DNA of 64,000 bases from Euptelea pleiosperma (Eukaryota; Streptophyta; Magnoliopsida; Ranunculales; Eupteleaceae), in assembly GCA_035048495.1 (NCBI GenBank), contig CM068546.1, positions 33,498,674 to 33,562,673 of the forward strand, read 5' to 3'. Below, in pieces: positions 11,698-23,831 of the stretch; position 1 is the first letter of the stretch; each line of letters starts with the position of its first letter. A program made the translations under genes and the position numbers. A model generated the notes under the pieces. The model saw only the letters and a program-made list of their open reading frames with translations, was not told the DNA's origin and ran no database searches.

Positions 11698-12037
11698 CAA
11701 GGTTTGAAGGAGGCCGTTTTAACGGCTAAATGGACTGGGGGCGTTACCGTTTAAATGGATTGAAACGGCCAAGGGCAAAAATGAAAAAAAATAGAATTTA
11801 ACGGATTTTAAGGAAAAAATGGCGTTGAAATTCAAATTTTGAAATTTGAAAAAAAAAAAAGGAATTTAATGGCCGTTTTTTCACAAAAAAAATCTGAATT
11901 AAATGGCTGTTTAAACGATTTTAACGGCCTTAAAAAAATGGCCGTTTTATTCAAAACCGATAAAAATTGTTTAAACGATTTTAAGGGAAACGGGTTTGGG
12001 GTGTTACCACCGTTTAAACGGCTGTTTTTAAAACCAT
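11698..12037. mobile_element. AACGG-family fold-back MITE
   Basis: Begins CAAGGTTTGAAGGAGGCC and ends GTTTTTAAAACCAT, the family's two ends in inverted orientation. The flanks TATCTATAC and CATATATAC agree at 7 of 9 positions, consistent with an aged 9-bp target duplication. The interior repeats GGCCGTTTTAACGG-type words on both arms; 340 bp. Confidence 0.75.
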
Positions 12038-12699
12038 CATATATACTACTTTAAAGCCAAAATTGGGGTTGGGGCACGCCGGTCACAAGGGCTTGGGGCG
12101 TTACCGTTTTAACGGTAGTTTAAATCGCGTTGGTACAACATTTTAGGGTCTGTTTGGGTGGCGTGCAAATCTGGCACGGAAAACACACATTGGACAGCCT
12201 GGATTTGGTGTTTAAAAATAAAAAAGAAACTTGGGTAAAGGTTAGCTTTGCTCTTTGGTTGCTTTCAAGGGTCGGTCTAGTATGCAACCATTTACATACT
12301 TAAAAGTATGTAAACATTGGTATCCACCATTCAATGCTCATTGAAAAACGTGTTTTTAATTTATAAAATATTTTGTTTTGAAAACATTGAAATAACATAG
12401 TTTTCAAGGGAAATCCAACAGTACTGAAAATGTTGCATACTAAATTTGTCCGCTTTCAAGCGTATCAACTTTGAGAAAGATGCCCCATAGTAAACCACAC
12501 ATTCCGCTACTTTTGTCAGATTTATTTTGGTCCCTTTTATTCCTTTTCGGGCCCCTGACCAGAATCTCTCCCCCAAAAATTAAAGAGTGGCTGTTTCGTA
12601 ATTAGCAACCAAGAACCGGTGGCATTTTGTAATTCCACGCTAATCGATTTCTAACACATCCGAAAGGTGCTGAACCCTATCCTGTGCACCATAGACTCG

Positions 12700-12910
12700 T
12701 CTTGCAAAATATCAAGTCAGCCGGACCCGTTTAACTCGGTCCGTGAATTAAACGGGTCAGCCCTGGGTAACAAAATCTAGTCCGAGCCCAGCCCGCGGCC
12801 CGGCTCGGCCTGAAGTATGTTTCATGGGCTGGACTCGGGCTGAGCCTTAAAGCCCAACCTAGAGCCTGATCCGGGCCGGCCTTGAGCCCAGGCCTGACCT
12901 ATATTACCAT
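12700..12910. repeat. GC-rich GGCCCGG repeat
   Basis: Dense GGGCC/GGCCC words (CCCGCGGCCCGGCTCGGCC, GATCCGGGCCGGCC) stand out against the AT-rich surroundings. The same type recurs at 13660-14000, 14120-14340, 29020-29500 and 40170-40330. Several copies border GGTGGCAATTT or its complement, which may be the ends of an element. Confidence 0.5.
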
Positions 12911-12944
12911 CACTAGTTTTGGTAAAAAAGAATGGAAAAAGATG

Positions 12945-13285
12945 TAACAAGGTAGACTTTTCCAAATGTGGACACATGATTTTTTTTTTACTCACTGTTG
13001 TCATCTAGGCCCACTGACCGTATGGATGTTTATCCCACCCCTCGGTGGATATACACACCAGAAATCACCCTGATTGCTAATTTCTAACCATTAGATTTTT
13101 GTACTTTTTAAGGATTTCTTATAGCCGTTGAATTCAACTATTTTATACTACTAAAACCAACGGCTAAAAGTAATCAAACAAGCTGATTTTTGGTATGAAT
13201 GTCCACTAAGGGGTGAGCTAAACAACCACGTGGTCAGTGGGCCCATATGGCAGCGGTGAGTAAAAAAAACCTTGTCTCCAATTTT
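12945..13285. mobile_element. fold-back MITE, CCGTATGG-core subfamily with GGGCCCACTGACC arms
   Basis: Left arm: AAGGTAGACTTTTCC, TTACTCACTG, GGCCCACTGACCGTATGG, CCCACCCCTCGGTGG. Right arm mirrors it: CACTAAGGGGTGAGC, CCACGTGGTCAGTGGGCCC, GCGGTGAGTAA, ACCTTGTC. The centre carries complementary AACCATTAGATTTTTG and CAACGGCTAAAAG type words. Confidence 0.75.
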
Positions 13286-13320
13286 TTTTTTAAAAACTGT
13301 CAAGTTGGGAGGGGGAGTAA

Positions 13321-13612
13321 TAAATCTTTGATGACGGACAACAGGTGGCATATTCTTAAAGACTTTGGCCCATGTGGACCTACAAACCAAAAAATCAGTG
13401 TTAGTGATTTCTAACCGTTGGATTAGAGTCTGTTTCATAAGTTTGTTTTTAACCGTGATTAAGCCTTATTTTGGGTGCTCTGATCCAAAGGTTAGAGATC
13501 AATGATCGGGCTAATTTTTTGTATGTTGGTCTACGTCAGGATGGGCCAACATCCATACGGCCAGTTCTCTATGTTCCATGTGGCTTTATATTGTGGTTAT
13601 CAAATATTGACT
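13321..13612. mobile_element. fold-back element, CCGTATGG-core family
   Basis: CTTTGATGACGGACAACAGG, GTGGCATATTCTTAAAGAC, TGGACCTACAAACC and GTTAGTGATTTCTAACCG at the left. ATGATCGGGCTAATTTTTTG, GGGCCAACATCCATACGGCC and CATGTGGCTTTATATTGTGG at the right. Arms are diverged. Confidence 0.7.
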
Positions 13613-13659
13613 TCTTGTGGGGGTGACACTCATGTGCAATTGACGTGGACAGTAGAATG

Positions 13660-14000
13660 AATCTTTGACGACGGACATATTACAAGCCCAAAATCCAACC
13701 CATTATAAGCCCACAGTCTAGACCAGGACCAAGCCCGTCGTCTGGGCCTGGGTTTTGTTTTAATGGTGAAGCCCGGCCTGCGGCCCGGCCTTAGTTGACC
13801 GCGGGCTTGGTCAGCCCGGACTGACTTAGGACCGGACCAGTGGGCCAAATTGCCACCCTTATCCATGGGTACCTGAACCTGATTAATCAATCAGCCGACA
13901 CTATACGATCCATTTGAAGGCCAAGGCCAGCCCGCTCCCTGATCTTAGGTTGGGCCCTCAAACCGGGCCTCAGGCTGGACTTACGTGCCGGGCATATTTA
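13660..14000. repeat. GC-rich GGCCCGG repeat
   Basis: GCCCGGCCTGCGGCCCGGCC, GGGCCAAATTGCCACCC and CCGGGCCTCAGGCTGG. Same type as 12700-12910. No reading frame of interest. Confidence 0.5.
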
Positions 14001-14119
14001 AGAAAATGCAAACAGACTAAAAAAAAAACAATTTTTAAGGACTATGGGGGCAAATTTAAATTTTTTTAATTTTTGGGCGAGGGGCGATTGTAAAATTAAA
14101 AATTGAGGGGGGTGGTATT

Positions 14120-14340
14120 TTAAAATTTCAAAATTTAAATTTTAGATTTCGCGGGCCGGGATAGCCTAGCCCGCAAGATTCTCTTCACGGGCCGGGCTGG
14201 GATACGGGCTCAAATCCTAAGCCCAGAAGTTTTGGATGCTGGATCGGGCCGGGCCAAGTATTGGGCCGGAACAAGCCCAATAAAACGGTCTGCGCCGCAG
14301 GCTGCGGGCCAAATCGCCACCCCCACCCAACAGACACCTA
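14120..14340. repeat. GC-rich GGCCCGG repeat
   Basis: GCGGGCCGGGATAGCC, GGATCGGGCCGGGCC and GCGGGCCAAATCGCCACCC. It ends with the same CCAAATYGCCACCC motif as the copy at about 13850. Confidence 0.5.
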
Positions 14341-14429
14341 GAAATTTTTTATCCTTGTTTTTGGTCGAGGAGTCCTGGCACAACTAGTTAAACGCCACCC
14401 TTAATTATATTTGCTTTTTAAAAAGGGTC

Positions 14430-14785
14430 GTGTATACCTCAAGCTTTTTTGGCGTGTAGGCACAATTTTTTTATGGCTGCCATCTGGGCCCACTGACCGC
14501 ATGGATGTTTAGCCCACCCTTTGGTAGACATTCATATAAAAAATCAGATTGTTTCGTTGATTTTTAGCCGTTAGTTTTAATACTCAAAAATAATGGTTGA
14601 ATCCAACGGTGATAATCACACCTTAAAAAGTACTACAATTTAATGGATAGATATTAACAATCAGGGTGAGTTTTGGTGTATATCCACCAAGGAGTGGGCT
14701 AAACATCCACGCGGTCAGTGGGCCCAGATGGCTACACTGCCGCACACCTAAAAACGGTTGGTATGCCTTGTTAGTTACATCATGA
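14430..14785. mobile_element. fold-back MITE, GGGCCCACTGACC subfamily
   Basis: Left arm: GTATACCTCAAGCTTTTTTG, GCTGCCATCTGGGCCCACTG, ACCGCATGGATGTTTAGCCC. The right arm mirrors it: GGGCTAAACATCC, GCGGTCAGTGGGCCC, AGATGGCTACACTGCCG, AAACGGTTGGTATGCC. Confidence 0.75.
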
Positions 14786-15116
14786 CCCATTTTAAAAATC
14801 AAAGATATTTTTGGGGAGGATTTTTTCCTTTAATGGCATTTTCATACTTTCACATAGAGATATGAAAACCTTAATTTCATGTGTTTCTTTTCTTGCCCTA
14901 GAGCATAGTGGAATCGGTTGAGCATAGTGGAATTGGTTGTGTATCTGTGGACGTACATCAATCTAGAGGGAACCACATAAATCTGTGTCGTGGGTGATTG
15001 CATCTTTGTTCTTTAGATTTGTTTATTGTTCTTCTCAACAATTCCTTATTGGATCACTCCACTGCATTGATGTTCTGCTCACCTCTTGGTTGACCAAGAC
15101 AACAAAAAGCAGCTTG

Positions 15117-15195
15117 ATTGTTGATTTATTCTAGCAGTGACATTTCAGAACAAAAATTGTTGATTTATTCTAGCAGTGACATTTCAGAACAAAAA
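15117..15195 (+). repeat. two-copy tandem repeat, 40-bp unit
   Basis: The unit containing TTGATTTATTCTAGCAGTGA and CATTTCAGAACAAAA occurs twice head to tail, nearly identical, followed by a poly-A run. Confidence 0.9.
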
Positions 15196-15199
15196 AAAA

Positions 15200-15400
15200 A
15201 AAAAAAATCTCAAATCAAACGGCTAGCAATAACCCTCTTAAAAATGTTCAAATCCAACAGCTAGAAATCACCAATCCAACTGATTTTTAGTGGGTTAGCT
15301 CCACCAAGAGGTGAGCCAAACATCCATGTGTCGGGACCCAAAAGAGTGCCACCTAGCATTTTGGGAGGGGGACTTCAAACTCCCTGAAAGACATCAAATT
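15200..15400. mobile_element. right half of a CCGTATGG-core element
   Basis: AACAGCTAGAAATCACCAAT, CTGATTTTTAGTGGG, AAGAGGTGAGCCAAACATCC and AGAGTGCCACCTAGCATTTT follow the order of the right arm in full copies such as 20800-21120. The left arm is absent. Confidence 0.55.
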
Positions 15401-15660
15401 TGCAAACCCACACCCACACCCACACCGGGTACAAAGTCACCTGTGACACCTGAGAAAACCTTTTCCAGACTTTCATGGCCAAAAAAATTGTGATTTAGCA
15501 GTCACAAGGGGTACTATTGCACAGACGGTATGGGCTGGACTCTGGATTAATTGTTAGGTGAAACTCCTGCAATTACAAAGGGATGATCAAAGGCTAACCC
15601 TTAGAAGGATGTTGTGGTTTACTACAAGGTGATATGAAGGCAGAGACTCCGTTATAAACA

Positions 15661-15715
15661 CAAGCCTGTAACTGGTACATGATTTTATAACAAGCCTGTA
15701 ACTGGTACATGATTT
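15661..15715 (+). repeat. two-copy tandem repeat, 30-bp unit
   Basis: CAAGCCTGTAACTGGTACAT plus GATTTTATAA is repeated directly; the second copy is cut after GATTT. Confidence 0.9.
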
Positions 15716-15875
15716 GAGCTACTTTTAAGAGAATTATTAGAGCAAAGTGTAGAATAATGGATACATACAGTCGAGGATATCATAATCACACTTGCACCAT
15801 AAAATCGTATGTGAAAAATTTTCCTCGTCCTGTCCTGTTTGTAATTGTGGCGCGAGGAAGGAGCCCCTTCCACTT

Positions 15876-18649
15876 TTAAAGGATTGTACAAGAACACAGG
15901 TTCTGCTTCGGCATCTTGTGCTGGTTCTTGTCTGTGTTAGCAACCAAAGCAAGAAAGACAACGTATCACACCCATTTGTATTAGTCATGCAATCATAACT
16001 TCCAAATTCAGAAAGAAAGAATCATAGCAATTTTGTCATGGAAAAATCTGTAGCTCATGAGCTGCCAAATTAAATTGTTTCCGTTTTTCAAATGCCTTTT
16101 TTAATAAGCAAATTCAGAGGTTTCAGATACTGTGGATCCTGCAATCTACTGGGTTTGAACTGTGTTCATGTAAGCAACCTAAATGTGTATTGCTTACACT
16201 CAACAGGCTTTAACAACAATGGATCACTGGATATATGGTGGAACTCATGAGACAATTTAACTTGGTACCAAGGTTTAAACTACTGTTTTAAGTGCATGAG
16301 CAAAGCTATTGTTTTCCATTGTAGTTCTCTTTGGGGTTTTAAACTATTGTTTTAAGTGCTTGAGATAACTCAACGCTTAAGAATTTTTCTTCTTCTTAGC
16401 CAGTTTTTCTAGACTTTTTTTTGTTTTCCTCCATATAAAGTTCTTGGATCACCTTTGACCAAACAAATGAAGCTTACTGATTAAATCAACTGTACATATA
16501 TGGAAATTTAAAGCAGAAAAGACTGGAATTTCAGTTGTTCAAAGGGTCAAAAGAAACAGCAAGCAAGTGAAGTTGTCTAATGAGAAGGTACTCTTTCTTC
16601 TGATAAGTATTATCAAATTGCAAACTCGAGGGCCAAGGCCATGGGTTGTGGGTAGGAAATCGTTTCTGAGAGGGCATGGAACATCTCATCTGATCCAGAG
16701 ATGGGTTTCTTCTCAATGATATTAAAATTAGCCGAACTTATAGTGAATTTTGTCGATTTTTACTTGTTGAAGCAAAGTTTACTTGTAATATTTCGGCGAA
16801 TTTTACTACTTGTCTATTTTAAAGTAGATAAGAAGTATTTAAAACACATTAATCCTCATTTTTTTTACATTTCTTTGCCTTTGGGAGGTTCTTAGGTGAA
16901 AAATGATTACCCCATGAATTTTCGAGTAAAGAACTTGTATGGGTTGAAATCAAGATCAATGCTCGTTGGGTTGCGTATATTCGAGTTGTTTATCAGTTAG
17001 AATAAAAAAAAGATTGGGAGATGAACTCCTCCTGATAAACTTATCTAACCAAAATGGAATTGCTGCTATTCCAAACAACTTAGTTTGTTGATAGAAAAGG
17101 GAAACATACCTGTCTTCTTCCTAGCTAAGGGAGGCTGCACAACTACATGCATTGTAATAACCCCACCAGAAAGGTTGCCAGAAGGTATTCTGGACTCGGC
17201 AATTGTCTTGCTGTCCTCCAAGACTTTTCCAGCGTGTATGAGTTTCATATCATTTACTGACTTGGGTATGACTGTTTTGTCTGGCAATGGAAAGGTTTCA
17301 TTAGAAATTCAGAGAATATACAGATGATGGTATATCGACAAGCAGAAACAGAACAACAAACAATTCACAAGCAAATTAACAAGTTCTGGTCAACCATCTT
17401 TCTCTATGTCAACTGTCAACTTTGTGAGATGCTGTAAACTCTCAATCTTTTTATCCCACAACAAGCGAAGAAAAATCTACACCACAGTGAAGGAAACAAA
17501 AAAAAAAGATTTCAAGACCTTCAATCCTTCCATGAGAGCTACAAACTACACTTCATTGGGGTTTTGGATCCCAACTCAACCATTGATACGATTCCTTTAT
17601 TGTCTCCAAGCAACCAGCTATTCTGGCCACCTTAGTATTCTGCAAAGAGCTACTCCTAATGTTGAGTTTTAAGCTCAAAGACTTTGCACATGATATGCAA
17701 CTCCAGAATTTGAGCAAATCGTCAGCATCCTTGATGCAGTTGATTTCATCCAAATTCCACAAACCCATGAAGAAGCCAATAGGATTTTTAAACGTGTCAT
17801 TTAATCACAATATGGCATGATCTCCACTATTGGTCTCATCTCCCTTTTACAGCATACATTTTAAGTGCGTAGTTTATAGTTCCCACTTGTTTATTTGTCT
17901 ATTTCACTTAATTACACCTCACGTGTTTATTTATCATGTTATTGTTCCATAACTAACATACTTCCCCACTTTCACCAAAAAACGTAAAATAAAAGAGATA
18001 TAACAATAATGCAGACCAATAGACATGCAAGCTCCAACTAAATCTAGAATGTGTGAAAATTAGAGCCATTGACTCATCACATAAGAAGAATCCTACAGCT
18101 ACCTCCTTACCAACTGAAATGGGTTGAGGTAAGAAACAGGTTCAACTATCATTAAATGGGAGTCTTTCCTGTCCATGACACACAACCAAGACTTCATTTC
18201 TGTCACAAAATAACAATCGGATCAATCTGATGCTGAGAGGATGTGGATCCAATGAAAGACTACTGATCGTAAGCGAGTTACTTGGGAAGGACGATTTCAC
18301 ACACCATCACAATCTAATCATGAATAAGATGGTAGAGTAACAAAAAATCTATGCACTTGTACTCAGTAAGCGAGACCAGTATAAACTTTGTCAATATGAT
18401 CACTAAAACTTTACTCAGTCCACAGAATCTAAGCAGTGGAAACAAAACCTAATGATCATAGCAACAATATACAATTTAAAGAAAAACGAAGAATACAGAA
18501 GCACACAGATTTTAACCTTGAGGCCACTCGGCAACTAGCTTTTCTTTGAGTATTGCAACAGTAGTAGATGGAGCATAGTTACTATGACCGATATCCATTC
18601 CATCATAGATGCGGAATTTAAGCTCAACGTGGTCCTCTCCTTTTTCCAT
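15876..18649 (-). CDS. MUB: membrane-anchored ubiquitin-fold protein (MUB), complete, 3 exons
   Basis: Minus-strand exons 18649-18517, 17280-17110 and 15931-15876 with GT/AG borders give a 119-residue protein, close to the usual 117-120 of the family. Residues 8-90 form the ubiquitin-like fold: VELKFRIYDG near the start, STTVAILKEKLVAEWP, then MKLIHAGKVLEDSKTI (the LIxxGKxLxD block of ubiquitin-like folds) and GGVITMHVVVQPP at the end of the domain. A basic linker leads to the C-terminus LCSCTIL: the last four residues CTIL are a CAAX prenylation box, and the cysteine two residues upstream is a likely palmitoylation site. MUBs sit at the plasma membrane and dock group VI E2 ubiquitin-conjugating enzymes; this role is known from the family and not shown here. 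There is no C-terminal Gly-Gly, as expected for non-conjugated MUBs. The introns are 1,236 and 1,178 nt. No disruption seen; likely functional. Confidence 0.93.
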
Positions 18650-19460
18650 CACAGCTCTGTTTTTTGGTCGCCAAATTCACAGATCCAATGCAACATAAGA
18701 AGAGCTCTTTCAACCGAAGTATTCAGTTCCTCTCTTGTCGCCTACACAATCATCCACAATTTTCCAATTTAACATCTCGACAGTTCGATTATCAAAATTT
18801 ATAGGCAAATAGTGAAATCTGAAAGGGAAAACCAGCACCTTCTTCCACATCTTAATATAAAAAAATCACTGTTATCGATCCTTTGTAACACTACCGCCTA
18901 TAAATCTGCTCTAAGCTCCAACACATCCACGACATTGAAATGGGCGACTAAAGAATAAATCCGACCAAATAAGCAATTCATATGAGCTGATCGCTTCTCT
19001 CAATGACAACTGAAATAGATAATTCTACAACAGAAAGAAACTATAACATCAGATCATTGATTAAACAGAATCAAAATGGAACACGGAATTACAAAAATAT
19101 CCACCGGATTCAAAACAACGACAACAGCAAAAGAGTAGTCCTAAATTAGCTTCATGAACAGCGGATCTGTGAAATTCTTTCCCGAATTGAGAAATCAGTA
19201 AAATCTTAGACGAGTCCAGACAAAGAAAAACCCTAGAAGACCAAATAAAATCGGTAAAAATGCCAGTAATCGAAACATAAGAAACGAAAGAAGCTACAAG
19301 ATTCTACAAAATCCTATTAATTGCAGAAGCCAGAGCAACCAGTTCTCCTACCTGATCAAGACAGCATTAATGAAAGATTCGAGCTCGGGAGAACGATTCA
19401 ATCTCGTTAGGTTTCTGGACAGAGTGTCGGTGTTACGAACACTAATGGGAGATCTGAAAC
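18650..19460 (-). promoter_or_regulatory. 5' UTR with probable intron, MUB gene
   Basis: On the minus strand CTTGATCAG|GTAGGAGAAC at about 19352 looks like a splice donor, and AAAACAG|AGCTGTG lies just 5' of the MUB start codon as an acceptor. A non-coding first exon near 19353-19460 is therefore plausible. No clear TATA box. Confidence 0.4.
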
Positions 19461-19784
19461 GGATAAATGAGTATTCCAGATGAGTAAAACTTTGGTTTGG
19501 ATATGAGTCTGGATCCTGTACGGCAGGGAGTTGGGTAGTTCGCCAACTTCTCACACCTCTTGGCTCGCCACGTGATCTCATTAACAGTCCAGTATTCATT
19601 TTTTATCTCTAAACATGGGTACGTGACAGGATCCTGTAGTACAATATCTGAATTTGGTATACAGCACCTCAAAATGCCACGTGGCGCATCTTGGGGGCCA
19701 CTAAACTTTGAATTTTTGGCCGACACTAAATCTTTTATTGATGAGTGATGATAAGCCCTTTGGTGGATCTATATAAAGGGCCGG

Positions 19785-20153
19785 GCTCCGTTGACAGATC
19801 TAAAATGACGGAAAAAATGACAGAGACACAATATAAGCCACGTGGCACACTGTTACAGGACTCTGACCGTATGGATGCTTTTCCTATCCCATGGTGGACC
19901 TACGACCAAAAATCAGCCTGATTAGTGATTTATAGCTTTGGATTGGACTTATTTTCATGGACTGATCTCAACTGTGGGAATTTGAGTAGTATTTGAGGTA
20001 CAAAGATGCAACACTTATTAATCACTAATCAGGCTGATTTTTGGTTTGCAGGTTGGAATAGGATAAACACCCGTACGGTCAGAGTCCTGTAACAGTGTGC
20101 CACCTGGCTTATATTGTCATTTTACCTGTAATTTTAGATCTGTCAACGGAGCC
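19785..20153. mobile_element. long fold-back MITE, CCGTATGG-core family, GGGCTCCGTTGACAG ends
   Basis: Both arms are about 160 bp: GGCTCCGTTGACAGATCTAA, TATAAGCCACGTGGCACACT, GACTCTGACCGTATGGATG, mirrored by ACGGTCAGAGTCCTGTAACA, GTGTGCCACCTGGCTTATAT and TTAGATCTGTCAACGGAGCC. One of the best preserved palindromes in the window. No clean target duplication found. Confidence 0.85.
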
Positions 20154-20464
20154 AAGTCTTTTTCATCATCGGCATGGCCCACACAGGGACCGTTCATAAA
20201 GTCGATGATGAAAAATATTTGAATCCAATGGCTAGAAATTACCAATCCGGGTCCACCAAGAGTTGGGCCGATGGTGTGTAACCAAGGTTGGAACCGTTAG
20301 ATCTTTGATCAAAGCAGTACGGGGTTGAATAAAACGATATGCGCATTCGCAGAGATGTTTTTTGTATTTCGGAATCAGTTAGTTTTACACTTCTTAATTA
20401 GATTGCTGGCGTGTCAAACAGCTTCTATATGCCGCGGAGTATAACTTGCATGACCGGGGGTCAG

Positions 20465-20770
20465 TGACCGTCGCCCACATATGAGCCACATGGCACAATT
20501 TTAGAGGACGCTAACAGTATGGATGTTTGGCCAATCCCTAGGTGGATCTACAAACCAAAAATAAACCTTAGTAGTGATTTCTAACTTCAAAGCGTTGGAT
20601 TGGAGTAATTTTCCTGGGGATTTGAGCATTACTTGGGGTACAAGATCAAAAGGTTTGAAATCACTAGTCATGCTATTTTTAGTTTATAGGTCCACTTAGG
20701 ATCCATTCGGTCAGTGTCCTCGAGGGTGTACCACGTGGCTCATATTGTCATGCAAGTTTTACTGTATGAC
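20465..20770. mobile_element. fold-back MITE, CCGTATGG-core family
   Basis: ATATGAGCCACATGGCAC, GTATGGATGTTTGGCC, GGTGGATCTACAAACC at the left. CATTCGGTCAGTGTCCTCG, TACCACGTGGCTCATATTG and CAAGTTTTACTG at the right. The right end keeps a trace of the AAGTTTTACTC terminus. Confidence 0.75.
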
Positions 20771-20799
20771 CACGTCCTAAACAAAGGGGCTTGATACCC

Positions 20800-21120
20800 T
20801 CCTAAAATGCTATCTGGGACACTTTTGGGGGCAAACTGATTCCACGAATGTTGCCCACCCCTTAGTAGACCTAAAAATATAAAAAAATCAGCGTGATTGA
20901 TGATTTTTAGCCATTGGATTTGAACTTCTTTTCACCATGGGCTTCATGATGAACAGGCCTATGGATGAGTTCCAAGTCCATGAAATAAATACTTAAATCC
21001 AACGGGCTAAAAATTACCAATCTGACTGATTTTTGGTGTGTAGGTCTGGGTCAAATATTCATAGGTCAGTGGGCCCGAAAGAGTGTACCAGGTGGCATTT
21101 TGGGGAGGGTTTATCAAACT
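20800..21120. mobile_element. fold-back element, CCGTATGG-core subfamily
   Basis: AAAATGCTATCTGGGACACT, TGCCCACCCCTTAGTAGACC and CCATTGGATTTGAAC at the left. AAATCCAACGGGCTAAAAAT, GGTCAGTGGGCCCGAAAGAG and AGGTGGCATTTTGGGGAGGG at the right. Confidence 0.65.
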
Positions 21121-21215
21121 TTGTATAGGACTCGCAGAGTAGTGATTTCATGGTGCCGCACCATGAATTCAACCATGGTGTCGACTCGTGATGAGCTTGT
21201 CTTTTAAGCTTACAC

Positions 21216-21495
21216 TTGGCCGTTTGGGATTGAGAAGTAAAAGCACTTCTACTTGTAGTAGAAGTTACTAATTGATGTTTTACTTCCAAAAAAAGTCATA
21301 AATATTGAAAGCGTCTGAAGCGTTCTAATTTTCGAGAAGTAATTTCTCTTAGAAGCTAAAAGCTAAAAAAATTAGCATCAGTTTTATGTTAATTTTAACT
21401 TTTCAAAAGTTTAAATATGAATTGAAACACATCCAAACTAACTTTTTGGCTTGTAAAAGTCAATAAGTTACTTATTTTTGTGTTGCCAAAGACAC
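21216..21495. mobile_element. Tourist-like MITE, decayed ends
   Basis: The interior GAGAAGTAAAAGCACTTCTA, CTTGTAGTAGAAGTTACTA, GAGAAGTAATTTCTC and TCAATAAGTTACTTATTTTT is closely shared with the intact copy at 56623-56900. The terminal CGTTTGGGA is recognisable, but no TTA duplication can be assigned. Confidence 0.7.
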
Positions 21496-21640
21496 GCTGG
21501 TCACCCCTCGACACGTGCCAAGTGTCCTAGGAGAGTTTGAATTGGACTGAGCCACTTATTGTTAGTCTTCTTGGTGTGGCCCCAAGGAGAGTTGAACTTA
21601 AAACCTCTCGTTTTCTGGAGCGGAGTCCTGGCCATAAGGT
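21480..21640 (-). repeat. tRNA-related SINE-like repeat
   Basis: Reads on the minus strand CGCTCCAGAAAACGAGAGG, then TAAGTTCAACTCTCCTTGGG and GGCCACACC. This corresponds to the plus-strand copies at 28925-29015 and 42840-43030. GAGGTTCTGAGTTGAACTC resembles a degenerate Pol III B box (GGTTCGANTCC). The A box and 3' tail are not clear, so SINE identity is tentative. Confidence 0.4.
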
Positions 21641-21944
21641 TGGGGAGATACTATTTACTTATCATCTTCATCTCTTACTATGTCGAATTTCCATCCCCTT
21701 TTACATCATTGTCGTGCTCTACAGAACTTTTTTTAGCTCGACATGATTTTGCTATCCGACACGGCGTATCCGCACCAACACTATGCATATATGCTAGCTA
21801 TAGCGCATAGGATTCCTCCTTTGCGGACACGTGCAACTCATGCTAAACCCACAATAAAAAAAGTAATTGAAATCAAGTTTAAATTGAGTAAGAGCATCTT
21901 TAAGAGTACGTATTTGCAAAATTAACACAATGTTATATAAAGAA

Positions 21945-22115
21945 CAGGTTCCGACGACCTAAATTTTGACCGAAGCTCTCGGGCATAGATTCCGAGAACC
22001 CAACGTTGATTTTGCTTTGGCAAAACTGAATGTCCGGCTCATCAGCATCATCAACCACTGTTGGGATCTCAGGATCTACAAATGAGATTTTAGGTGAAAA
22101 TTTATGTCAAAAAAT
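21945..22115. mobile_element. fold-back element, GAGCTGGCATCAC-loop family (decayed)
   Basis: ACAGGTTCCGACGACC, GATTCCGAGAACCCAACG and TTGCTTTGGCAAAACTGAAT, then CATCAACCACTGTTGGGATC. Order matches 7450-7665 and 26405-26630. Confidence 0.5.
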
Positions 22116-22955
22116 TTAGGTACGCGGATACCCATGTTATTATTACATACGTGTGAATGAGCATGTTTGGGCATACGTAGATAATTTTTCCCGTATGGAT
22201 AAAGCAGAATGAATACTTTTAATAGCATAAGTGTTAAGCAAAATCTCGCGCATAGAAATCAAGCGTAGAATTAAGAGGACAAAATTTAATATTTTCATTA
22301 ATTTGAGAAATGTAGTACAAACTCGAGGATCCTTCACGTGAAACTTGTTCTCGTACCAACATTGTGTGATGCTGACACTTCGTATGTTTAAATTAAGAGT
22401 TTTATAAAGTTTAATCTCAAACCTTCAATCTTAAGAGTTCGTCACGCATTCTTCCTAGTTACAAAAGATTGAGAAAATATTGACATTTCGTAACAATACC
22501 ATTATTATATCCGATGGAGGAAGCCCATGACATACCGATATTCTAGTTGTGTTCGAGGGCTGCCAAGTAAGCGTTAATCCCCATGCTAAACTACTATACA
22601 ATGATCGTCGAATGTAATTTTGGAGAGTGCTCTGTTTTCTCTGTTTTTCGATTTTTGGCGGTTCATGTCCCTCCCTTGTGTTTGCTTTGAGATCTTCTGG
22701 ATCTCCTTTCTAATATACTTGCTTGGATTTATCAAAAAATAAAAAACAGAGAGATGGTGGAACGAGGGACTATAACTCTGCCTGTTAATTACTTCTAAGC
22801 ATACAATAAAAATTTTTATATTATTATAAAGCGAGAACCGGGGTTGCCACCCATGTGACAATTAAAGGCCTCAAACAGCAAAATCTTCCCACATTAAATG
22901 TATTTTTATTCTAAAAATAAAACCCGGGCTGGAGTACGCCATTCACAGCTTAGGT
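22116..22955. other. intergenic, nothing recognised
   Basis: Only chance ORFs and AT-rich sequence; no repeat arm or gene similarity seen on either strand. Confidence 0.5.
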
Positions 22956-22959
22956 TGTC

Positions 22960-23318
22960 CAGCGCGCCAATGTCCCTCATAGACGTCGCACACTCTTAGA
23001 GGCCACTGATTGTATGGATGTTTATCTCATCCCTAGGTAGACCTATATACCAAATATCATGCTGATTAGTGATTTCAAATCTATGGATCCGAGTACCCCA
23101 AATGATGCTCGAAATCTATAGTTAAAAATCAACCCATAAAACCGACTCCAATCAAATCCTTAAAAATCACTAACTAGGCCGATTTTTTGTATGTAGGTCC
23201 ACCTAGGGATGGGCCAAACATAGATACGGTCATTGATCTCTAAGAGTGTGCTACGTGTAAGGTGCTTCCACGTTTAAGGTGCACGTGCAAGGCACATGGC
23301 GTTCCCCTAGTATTTTTA
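22960..23318. mobile_element. fold-back element, CCGTATGG-core family
   Basis: GTCGCACACTCTTAGAGGCC, GATTGTATGGATG, CCTAGGTAGACCTA at the left. CTAGGCCGATTTTTTGTATG, GGGATGGGCCAAACAT, GATCTCTAAGAGTGTGCTAC at the right. The outer right flank GCACGTGCAAGGCACATGGC plus CCCCTAGTATT resembles the left start of the half element at 51300. Confidence 0.7.
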
Positions 23319-23831
23319 AGGTGACAACCACAAAACCATTCTGCTTGATTTGGATATTTACATTATAACAATATACCGTTCATCTTGGCGTTGATTCATG
23401 GCCATTGAAATGAATCGAACGGAGCTCAAACGGCAAGCGAGATAGAACAACATTAGTAATTATAATTTTTAACTGTTACTGATCAAATTTACCAAATTTA
23501 AGAAAAAAGTTTAACTCTATTAATAAAACAAGAGGAGAATATACATTTTTGATAAGCTCATTTTATTAGTAACAACGAGTTATCCGAATTATTTAGGGTT
23601 GGCAACATGAATCCTGTTTCGCTATTCAGTTCAAAACGACGAATCAGAATTACGGGACACAAGTTTTACACCAGCTGCCAACCTGAAAGCAACCCCTCCT
23701 TCATCCAGACCTTATGAATGGCGGTGCGAGCCAAGAGCCGAACCTTATTACGTACTATACTACCAAAAGTAAAGTGCTTTTACATAATTAAGCTTATTTC
23801 TCTTATATAAGTAAGTGTGAAAATCAATTGG

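Noticed and set aside
15117..15195. CRISPR-like repeats, also 27541-27625
   Set aside because: Tandem repeats without unique spacers in a plant nuclear context.
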